A stretch of DNA of 64,000 bases from Nannobrachium achirus (Eukaryota; Chordata; Actinopteri; Myctophiformes; Myctophidae), in assembly GCA_963921795.1 (NCBI GenBank), contig OY997661.1:41699966-41763965 (forward strand), in the 5' to 3' direction. The notes under the pieces were generated by a model, which made no database searches, was not told the DNA's origin, and saw only the letters and a program-made list of their open reading frames with translations. The translations under genes were made by a program, and so were the position numbers. Below are positions 48,884-60,281 of the stretch, piece by piece (the first letter of the stretch is position 1; every line of letters begins with the position of its first letter).

Positions 48884-51800
48884 AAGAGCCATTTTAGCCA
48901 TCTTGTTATTTAATTGATGATGTCACCAAAAGGCAGTGTTGTAAAAAGTACTCACATTTTATACTTAAGTAAAAGTATCAATACAGCAATATAGAACTAC
49001 TCCGTTACAAGTAAAAGTCCAGAATTCAAAATGTACTTGAGTAAAAGTATGAAAGTATTGGCATCAAAATGTACTTAAAGTGCCAAAAGTAAAAGTACAA
49101 AATGTTTGAAAATAGCAGATCTACAAGCTCACAACGCGTCGCATCGCGACGCGTTGTGAGCTTGTAGATCGGCTATTTTCAAATAGCCAAGGGATAAAAT
49201 AAGGCTAATATATGTTTTTTTTATATTATAATGTATAAATGCAAAGTAACTAGTAGCTAAGGTTTTCAAAAAATGTAGCGAAGTAAAAGTACAATATTTG
49301 GATCCGAGATGTAGTGGAGTAGAAGTGAAAGTATTAGAAATTGGAAATACTCAAGTAAAGTACAGATACCTCAAAATTGTACTTAAGTACAGTACTTAAC
49401 CCTCTAAGGCCCACGGTTGTAATATTACAACGTTTGTATTTTATCCAAAAAAAGGTTTAAATCATTTTATTTTAGCTCCCCCTACCACCTAAACACCACC
49501 ATTGGATTCTATTGTTTAGTATTACAATGCCATTGGCCACAATATTTGCATATAAATACCCCCCACAGGGGCTGACATTCACACCCGCCACACCCGCTGA
49601 AATTCCAGAGTTTTGACGAACAACATCTCACTTTTTCATGGAAGCTATACCTCAAAAAAACATAAGTAAAATGCCTGTACTATTCTTTTTGGTGATCATT
49701 AGAATGTCTAGAACATGTACATATGTTATTATTTTGAAAAATATCCCCCATATGTAAATTAGAGCATGATTTATGATTTTTGATTTATGGCTATAAAATC
49801 TTACAAAAACATTTTTTTGAAAAAAACATTACATTTTCCTCTTAATAGGACTCCTACAACACCATCTGATTTTTTTCAATTTTTTATTTCAAGTATTTCT
49901 TAATGCGGGCCTTAGAGGGTTAAGTAAAAGTACTTAGTTACTTTACACCACTGCCAAAAGGCATGGTCAAGGCCAGGTTGCCTAGGTATTAAACAGGCTC
50001 TCTAATCAGCCTCAGGTGTTGCCAGTGGCAGAGGCATGTTTGACTGCGTTCATGAGCGCTATGTTTGACTGTTCATGAGAGCTGTGGTCTGGTAAGCGTT
50101 TGTGTATATTGTGGGGGGGAGTGGGACTGAGTTACTAGGGCCCAAGGTGGAGGGGCCTGGAATTATTTTATACTTTAGCTATTGAAAACTAGACCAGGTC
50201 ACCTGGTTGTGCCAGACCCGCAATGAAAACTAGTATGGCACTGAACTAACACATGAACACACAGGATTTTACAGTCTCAGCAACAAAGCGTAGTGAGCTT
50301 GTAGATCGGCTGTTTTCACTAGTATGGCACTGAACTAACACATGAACACACAGGAATTTATAGTGTCAGCAGCTCGTCAGCCAACTCAACTCAGCTGGTC
50401 CCGTACAGGTGACAGCACTCAAGGCAATCAGCCGAGCAAGGGAAGGGAGGGGCAGATGAGCAGTCTGAGGAAAAGAGGGACCGACCGACAGACAGACCGA
50501 CCGACCGACAAAGGCTTTTCTAGGCCGACCCCCTGGGTCTGGCAAATAGCAGATATACAAGCTCACAGCGCGGCACCGAGTGCCACACTGCGAGCTTGTA
50601 GATCTATTATATTTGAAAATTCGTGGAAAAATCTTTAAATGTAGGCCTATGTATTTTTTAAGCAAACATTTGTAACTCATATTTTGCTTCTGGGGTGGTC
50701 CCTGGAACTAAATATTTTGAGATGGGGATCCGTGGCCAAATATATATATCATTTTGGGGGTCGTTCACATGAAAATGTTTGAGCACCACTGACATAGGTT
50801 TTTTTTTTTTTAAACCTTCAAAGACTTTCACGATTTCTCAAAAATAGCAGATCTACAGCTGGCAGCGTGGCACTCGGTGCCGCGCTTGTGAGCTTGTATA
50901 TCTGCTATTTTTCAATAGTTAAAACACAAAATAACACAGTGAATCCTTGTACCCAGGGCCCAGAATTTGTTGCGACCATAGACTGTATAAAAGATATGGA
51001 CAATGCGAAGCCATTGGTTTCTATGCAGCGCAAATGACACAATATGGGCGCTTGGCATGGGTGTTGCCATCATAGATTGAAATGCAAACGGGGGAGGCTA
51101 TTGGCTGCCAACGGTCACGTGCAACCGCAGGGATACATGGGAGAATGTGGTCGGAGCCTCCCGAAATGCAGCACACGAAGAAGAACACAGCCGACTGGTA
51201 TCAGTTTAGTTGGTCATGCACCCCGCAACTTTATCATCAATGTTAACATAAATGGGACCTTATTTTCACAAAACGCATATCATCGAGATTGAAAGGCAAT
51301 TTTTAACTAGCGATAGGAACCATAAAGTATTCATGAAAATGTTAATTAAGGTTAGAACACGAAAGGGGAAAATGAATGGGATCCAATGGAGAACAATTCT
51401 TTTTGCAACCGGCCAGGGGGAAAACAGCACAACTAGCGGCCAATCATAGGAAGTTTTAGTTCCGTATTGGGCTCATTTTAAATCGGCGGAACTCTCCCGC
51501 TGGGGTTGCGACACCCCTGGTCCTTACCTGTAATGGTCACGAGGAAGGCCACCGAGTCGTCCTCGGTGTCACACACGTACTCCCCGGTGTCGTCCGTCGT
51601 CGTCATGGGGACGACGAGCCGCCGCACGACACCGTCCGCCTCCAGGATGAGACAGGAGCTCTCCTCCACCTCCAGGCCGTCCTTGTACCAGCGAACCGAG
51701 GCGTCCTCCTGGGAGACCTCGCAGGTGAGCTCCAGCCGCTCGGAAGCCAACTGGGTCAGCTCCACTTCAGACTCTTCGGGTGAGACGATTCGGATCGGAG

Positions 51801-54800
51801 GTTCTGATGGATAAACATGGGTGCGTAGAAACGGACGATTGACACATTGACACATAACGGACGATTGAAAAGGACTTCCTTCATAACCTAGACTGACGGA
51901 ACTATTGCTGTATTGACTTTGACCCCTAAGGACCTTCCAGGGAGAGTGCTCATGTGCGTCTTGCGGTGACAAGTTTTTCTTCTTCTCTGAGCTGCTTTTT
52001 TTGTTTGTTCTTTCGCACTGATTTTTTTGTTTAATTTTTTTTTAACAATGTCAGTGAGATACTTGTTGCACTAACTAGCATTGACTGTTACGGTCGCTTT
52101 TTGTAAGACACTTTATGTATACCGGTATATACTTATATAATATTCGCACCCTCTATTGATGCACCTTCTCCTTATTGGTACTGTACTGCTCTTTTTTCCC
52201 CTCTTATCTATCTTTTTTCTTACTTCTCTGTAACTTTGTAAATACTGTACTGCTATGCTACAACTACTCCAGTATCTGGCCTATACTCCTGTTCGCAATT
52301 TGGTGTGAGGGGAGTTTCTCACCTGAACCGAGTCAGTGGGTCCCTAGACATGAAAAATCACAGAGGTGCTCGTTCGCCATAGTGCCACGAATGGCGCAAT
52401 GGCCAAATCAAATATGGCCTCCATCTGCTATAATGAAAATCCAACTTTTGTGTATATGCACGAGCAATACCTCCATTCTGACTAATTTGGGTGCGGGGAA
52501 TTCATTTCTGTTATCGTTTTGACCATTTTGAGTGATTTGGACCTTGAAAGGTCATGGTCAAGGTCATGGTCAAGGTCATTTTGTAATTCCGAAGACCATG
52601 GCCACAACTTGGCCATTGTTAGGAGTAAAAACAAGTGCTGTAGGTCTAAATCAACTAATTCTGACATGTATAATTCATTTCTGGTATTGTTTTGACCATT
52701 AAGGATCATCTTGTCTTTGAAATATCAATATCAATGCCATTTTTCAAAAACGATTTTGTCCTTACTAGCAATTTTATTTTATTTTTTCATAATAGTTTGT
52801 TTTGTTTATAACAAAAGATATACTAGTGATAATTATAAGTAAACACCCCCATTTAACTTTAAAGGGGGACTTTAAATGGGTGTTTAAATGAGCAAATAAG
52901 ACTATTTATGAATAAAAGTGACAAATAAGATCACATAACAAAATCACACTCAAAATTAAATTAAACTCAAAGTGCACCATATTGTGATTCTGTGTATGCA
53001 AGTTAGTGTGATGTGCTTTTACAGGATGGATTTGCCATTGTTCCATCACAACATATGATGCACAGAACTCCATCAGCAAGGCAGCCATAACGTTCAGTGT
53101 CACGCTTCAGACATGGCAGGAGTGTACTAAAGCCAAAGTGTTCCTTCCATCCATCAGGGCTTGACATAGACCTTTTGAGGTACTTGTCCTTTGGACAAGT
53201 ACTTCTCATTCACTTGTCCGGGCACAAAAGTCACTTGTCCGGATAAACTGAGTCAGACATTGAAATAGAATGAATAACAAAAGGACTGCTAATGACCCTC
53301 CTTGCTCCCTCCACTCCATAGTATAGTATATGGGCAGTCCATAGTCTGCATACAGCACAAAGGACAAGCCTAATGTCATGACCTGATCCATGTTCCATTG
53401 GTTCTAGTCTTTCCTCAGGTTCCTTGGCTGTTGCAAGCAGGTGGCAAGAAATGCACTAGAAAGGTGCCTTGTTGGTCTCAGCTGTTGTACTTCTCTGCTA
53501 CCAATGCTGTGTCTTCTGTCAAAGTCTTTGCCTCTCAGTCTCCAAAGTTTGTTAGATATATTGTACTTGGTCAGAAGCCATAACTGCATGTTTAATCCCC
53601 ACCTGGCCCATGCAGTCATCTCCATTCTCCAAGGCATATGTGCCTTGATCACTGTTTAGCTAGTGGTGCTCCAAGATCAATGCAGTGGAAGCATTTCCAA
53701 TTTTCACCAGTGCCATTCTTCAGCCAGTGCTTGTAAATATGGGGTGTAGTATAGCAGTTACGCGAAGGAGACAACAACTTTCTGGGGTCAGCCATAATTC
53801 CGACATCCCATTATTCCGACCATTAGGTTAGTGAAGGTTAGGGTTGGTTATTATGGAGTCAGTACATGCACCATGTGTCGGCCTCCTCAATCCTATTCAA
53901 GATGTCTGGGATCTCTACTCCACCTTTGTCATCTTCATCAGAGACAATGGTAAATGGACTGCATTTACAGTATATGGTGCTTTTCTCCAAAGCACTTTAC
54001 AATTCACCCATTAACACACCATGAAACCATGCAAGGTTCCACCCTGCTCATCGGGAGCAGTAAGGGATTCAGTGTCTTGCTCAAGGACACTTCGACACAT
54101 AACCAGGAAGAGCTGGGAATCGAACCTGGAACCTTCAGATTTCAAGGCAGGTGCTCTATACTGAGCCACTGTCGTCCAACAATGATGGTAACATTGCCAC
54201 AGGCTAGATTGGACACCATATTCCGAACACACAGCTGGAGAACTGTTTGTTCTCCTCAGACACCCAGAATTTGGAAAGTTGCTGAGGGATGGATGTGTCT
54301 ACTAGTAAGACGCCTCAGGGCGACATGCGTGCCAATTCTTGGCCATCTGGTCAGTGATGTGTATCGGACCAGTTACACATAATGAAGACAACAATGTTAT
54401 GTCAAAACATGCCAGGTATGTTCTTAATATTGATGACATTGGGACAGGGATCTCCATATATGGGCATAAAACATATGTTAAAAGCCAAGCAGTGCCTTGG
54501 CGAGTTAGGGCCTGGGTTTGATGTCTGGGGATCCCCATATATGAGCATGAGGCGGTACCCTAACAGGGCATCAAAAAGGTAGCACATCCAAAACTTGAAA
54601 TCAGTGGAGAATAAAGTACTCACGTTTCCACTTTTTTATTGGCACAAACCAACAAGAACGCTTAAGCGTTTCGGCTATGAGCCTTCATCAGAGCATTCTG
54701 GGTGTGTCTGTCAGCTCTGTTGTCTCTGATGATGAAGGCCTCCCTGCAAAAGGAGCTGGTGGTGAAGAGATCCCAGACCTCGATCTAGATTGAGGATGCT

Positions 54801-57800
54801 GGTGTTACATGTGGAGTCAATTGGCCCCTGCATCATAACTAAACCTATCCATAACCCTAACGTCAGGATTATGAGCGGACCCCATAGAGTTGTCGTAGTC
54901 TCCTTCGCATTAATGCTATACTACACCCTAAACATTCAAGCACTGGGGATGAGGAGATCTGGCTGCAGAATGGCACTAGGGGTGCTCTATGGCACATGCT
55001 TCCACTGCATCAATCAGTCTCTCATCTTGGAGCACCACTAGCCAAGACAGTGATCAAGGCACACATGCCTTGGAGACTGGAGATGACTGCATGAGCTAGG
55101 TGGGGACTAAGCATGCAGCTATGGCTTCTGACCGAGTACAGTACAATATCTTAGAAAACTTTGGAGAAGCAAAGACCTTGACAGAACATGGTAGCAGAGA
55201 AGTACAGTACAACTGCTGAGACCAACAGGGCACCTTCCTAGTGCATTTCTTGCCACCTGCATGCAACAGCCAAGGAATCCGAGGAAAGACTAGAACCAAT
55301 GGAACATCGATGGATGGAAGGAACTCTTTGACTTTAGTACACTCCCATGTCTGAAGCGTGACACTCGTCGATATGGTTGCTGGGCTGGTGGAATTCTGTG
55401 CATCATATTTTGCCATAGAACAATAGCATATCCATCCTGTAAAAACACATAATACTATCTTGCATCATAATACACAATCACAATATGGTGCACTTGTTAT
55501 TTAATTGTGTGTGTGATTTTGTTATGTGATCTTATTTGTCACTTTTATTAGTAAATAGCCGTATTTGCTCATTTAAACACCCATTTAAAGTCCCCATTTA
55601 AAGTTAAATGGGGGTGTGTACTTCTATTTATACTAGTATGTCTTTAACAAAACAAACTATTATGAAAAAAATAAAATAAAAGTGCTAGTAAAGACAAAAT
55701 CGTTTTTGAAAAATGGCATTGATATTGATATTTCAAAGACAAGATGATCCTTAATGGTCAAAACAATACCAGAAATGAACTATACATGTCAGAATTAGTT
55801 GATTTAGACCTAAAGCACCTGTTTTTACTCCTAACAATGGCCAAGTTGTGGCCATGGTCTTCGGAATTACAAAATGACCTTGACCATGACCTTTCAAGGT
55901 CCAAATCACCCAAAATGGTCAAAACAATATCAGAAATGAATTCCCCGCACCCAAATTAGTTAGAATGGAGGTATTGCATGTGCATATACACAAAAGTTGG
56001 ATTTTCATTATAGCCGATGGCGGCCATATTTGATTTGGCCATTGCGCCATTCGTGGCACTATGGCGGACGAGCACCTCTGTGATTTTTCATGTCTAGGGA
56101 CCCACTGACTCAGTTCAGGTGAGAAACTCCCCTCACACCAAATTGCGAACAGGAGTATAGGCCAGATACTGTATTAAACTGGACAACTGAATTTCCCCCT
56201 TGGGATAATAAAGGTATCTATCTATCTAATTGTTGTTAGTGTTTGGGGAAAATAAAACTACGGCAATCTTCTTTAAAGGACCACTTTGTTTTTTTACAAC
56301 AAGGGTTCATATTTTAGATTGTAATTAGAGAAAAGAAAAGATGAGTGTTAAAATGTTTTAATTTACTGCTTTCTTTTATTTTGATTTCAGTGGTTGGGGG
56401 GCCAATGGGGCATGTCTACAAGTGGCTAAATATGTCTTTTTAGACACAATAAGCCAGCAATTTCTTTGTTACTATTTACACCAGCCCCCATAAGTCACAT
56501 CTGCCCATGAAAGATTGTGGTGCATCTTGGGAATTAATGTGTCTAAAAATACATATTTAGCCAATTGCATGCCCAATGAAAAATCGTTAAAATCACTAAA
56601 ACGATAGAAAGAAGGAAATGAAAACATTTTAACACTCATCTTTTCTTTTCTCTAATGACTATCTAAAATATGAACCCTTGTTGTAAAAAAACAAAGTTGT
56701 CCTTTAACCATAGGCATGCTTACTCTATTGGTTTATGAGCTGACAGGGCTACTCCATCATCCATTACATACGGTATATTCCAGAAAGGCACCTTACTTCA
56801 TCAATTATTCTTGTATTCTATGTACGGTATTTTAAGTGTGGTTGCAATACACTATTGTTATTGCTCTGAGTTTATGGAGGAACTTTTAGCCAATGAGGAA
56901 GCAGCATTCTTGTGACGTCACCTTTTATGCAACTTTCATTGGCTAAAAGCAGTTTTTGCTGCTCATTGGCTAAAAGTTACGTATGACGCGTCGTATCGTA
57001 TGCCCATGTCACCTTTTGCTTCTTCTTCGGCAGTAGCCCCATTGACTTGAATGGGAAAATGCATTGGTATTGGTATCAAAATGTTACTTAAAGTACCAAA
57101 AGAAGAAATACAATGCCTATAGGCATTTACTCTGGAAACTAAAATAAGCTATTAAAATTGGCCATATTATCACTACAGATATGCTCTAAAAGTGTGAAAA
57201 AAACATATCTTTAACCCCTGTTTTATACTTTGCCATCCAACTGATACAGTATAAGACGTTTCCCCCCCAAATCAAACATGTATTAGTTCGATTAAACCAT
57301 TGCACCCCTATTACATTTTCTGAAACTCTTCGTGCATGTACCTGTAATGGTGAGCTGGAAGAAGACAGAGTCTCCGTCCGTGTCACAGACATACTCTCCG
57401 GAGTCTTCCACAGTCGCACAGAGGATGGTCAGTCTCCTGTAGGGCCCCTCGGACGCCACTCGGACGTTGCCGTCGCTCTCGTCCACCTCCTGGCCGTCCT
57501 TGTACCAGCGGCCCTTGCCGCTGGAGCGAGAGAGCTCGCACTGCAGGCTGATCTCCTCTGAAATGCAGCGGTCCACGACCACGTCCTGCTTGGGCTCCAC
57601 GATCATCACTGGAGGCTCTGCAATTCAGGGACGTGCAGAGAATGTTAAAGAGGCAGGGGCTGAAATTTCTCAAAGGGCCCTTTGGTGAAAATATCGAAAA
57701 TAGCAGACCTCTTACTAAGCTCTCACAACATTGTGAGCTTGGTCGGCTATTTTCGATGCTTGATTTCTACACAGAGAGGGGAATTATTTCAACGTAAGAT

Positions 57801-60194
57801 GTTGCGTTCGCGTTCAGGAGAGTTTGGACAAGGCAATTCTCTTGAATGGTATGGCATGGAAATGCCCCAGAATTTGCATTTCTTTCACCATAGTAAAAAC
57901 TGCATTCATGGTCTGGAATGGGCACTCTTTTACACACGGATAAAAGGGCAGGGGCTCATCTTCCCTCTCACTCTTGCTGGTACCCTTCTGTCAGATATCC
58001 ATTTTTGAGGTTTTTGATTTTTTTTGGCATAAATCAGGGCTATTGAACACCCTTTACAGCTGAGTGTTGGTTAAAATAATATTGAACCAATGGAAAGTAG
58101 TAAAACGTGCTTGGGACAAAACCTCCTAACTCCACACTTTCTGCCAAACCAGCTAACTCCACCCGAATGGCCCTCTCTTTTCTTCATAAATATGTGCTAT
58201 TGAACACCCTTTACGTCTCTGTGTTGGTTCAAATAATATTGAACCAATGAAAAGTAGTAAAAAGCCCTTTGGTCAAAACCTCCTAACTCCACTTGAGCTC
58301 ATTTTACAGAAAATGAACATTTTGGAGCATATCTCGGCCCGACAGCAGAGATATGCTCCTGACACTTTCCTCCAACCCTGCCTGCATTCTCTTCTTCACC
58401 ACTCTTCCACACCATGGATAGTTACTGCCCAACACCGCAAATTCTTTATTATTATTAACTATGTAGGTTAAATCATTTGTCCATGTGTTGCCAGCTGATC
58501 AGGGACATGCTGGGCCCCTGATTCAGCCCAGGAAAAAGAGTTGTAGAGGCCCTCATTGCGCGCTATACAGAGAGATCTCTCTCTATAGCACTGCTGCTAC
58601 TCAAAGATTTGCCATTTCAGATCATGACAAGTGACAAGCCAGTGGGCCAATTACATGAGTTATATTTCGTCATTGTCGGGTGGAAACCTTGTATGTCCAA
58701 AACCATTTTTAAAATGATTTAAACAGCCGATCTACAAGCACACAACGCCTCGCGGTGCGAGGCGTTGTGTGCTTGTAGATCGGCTGTTTTCACTACTTTT
58801 GTACAACAGCCTTGTATGATGAAGCAGGGCTTTGCTTTGCGAAAAAAATTACACATTTTAAACTTGGAGATACGAGGTTTCTGCCCAACAGTGACGATTT
58901 ACTTTGTTGGCCGCCCCCAGCCCCCAGGATGGAACGAAGGCCGACATTTTTATTTTTTTTCCCCTAATGGCCGGCCTGTACCGGACGTTCGGGAGTTGTC
59001 CCACTTTTCCCAATGGCCAGCACGTCCCTGCTGCTGATATGTTTTAACAGATTACCTCTGACATTGACGGTGAATGCCATGTCGTTGTCGCCAGCCTTGC
59101 AGGTGTAGATGCCAGCATCCGAGGCGTCGGCAGAACGGATGATCAACCTCCTCATGGTGCCCTCTGCCTGCAGGGTGATGTTGTCACTGGGATGGATCTC
59201 ACAGCCGTCCTTATACCTGTGGGTAAGTGAATAGTCCATCAGATCCAGAATTCAAATCCAGAATTGACTTCAAAATCCTCTTAATAACATACAAACCATT
59301 ATGGACTGGCCCCACTGTATATTTCAGAATTGCTACACGCAAAACCTAATGTTAAATCCCTCAGGTTTTCTAACAAATGTCTTCTAGACATCCCTGTATC
59401 CAAACTCAATTAATTGATGTTTTTAAGAACCTGCTGAAAACTCTTTTGTTTTGTATACATTTTATGTTATGAAGGTTTTTTTACCTGTCTCATGGGCCCT
59501 GTTTTATCTTGCTTTAACTGAGGGGGGCGGCCTCTTGGTTAGACCAGGTTAACATTCACCAGGTTAGCATTCACCAGTGTCGGCACTTTAGCTACTTACC
59601 AGGCTAGCATTCACCAGCATTAAGTTTTACTGAGGTTATGGCAGTGACATGTTACCACTTTGAGACTCACTGGTGTAGCAGAGTATTTCCAGCAGGGCCG
59701 CCGATGGGGGGGGGGGGGGGGTCTTTTCCCCCCTCCCGGAGGCATTGAGCTTGTATATCTGCTATTTTTCGATAGCTAAATAGCTATAAAATAATTAAGG
59801 CCCCTCTACCTTGGGCCCTGGTAACTCAGTCCCACTCCCCTTCCCACCCCTTGTGACACCCCTGCGTGTCTATGTTAACTAATGATCATTTGTCATACCA
59901 CACAGCTGGAGCGTCCTCTCGGGAGACCTGACAGTAGAGAACCACGGGGTCCAGCTCCATGGCACTCTTATGCAGGTCCTCTTCAGGAATGGGAGTGAAC
60001 TCCACCACGGGTCCTGGAGGAAAGAAGAGGGCGTGAGGGGACAAATGGTGTTTGTAAGCAACTGGAGGTGAGGACTGACGGGGGAGGGGGGAAACTTTGT
60101 CTCCTGGAAAGTGTTAGAAAACTGTTTGTGTTACATTTCGGGCACGCATGTTGTCGTCTTGACACCTAGAAGTCCCACACACACCACACACGCA

Positions 60195-60281
<87 letters not shown>

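Larger units (their letters stand above)
50107..51519. mobile_element. composite: family A-prime element with two insertions
   Basis: The A-prime body (hairpins 50545-50612 and 50840-50910) is split by a family R copy at its left hairpin and by a third element at 50977-51504 near its right end. The right terminus GCGACACCCCTG ends eight bases before exon 51528-51803. Confidence 0.65.

Noticed and set aside
53003..53652. Possible transposase frames in the arms of the large foldback
   Set aside because: The frames are short and interrupted and no catalytic motif was recognised; a profile search would be needed.
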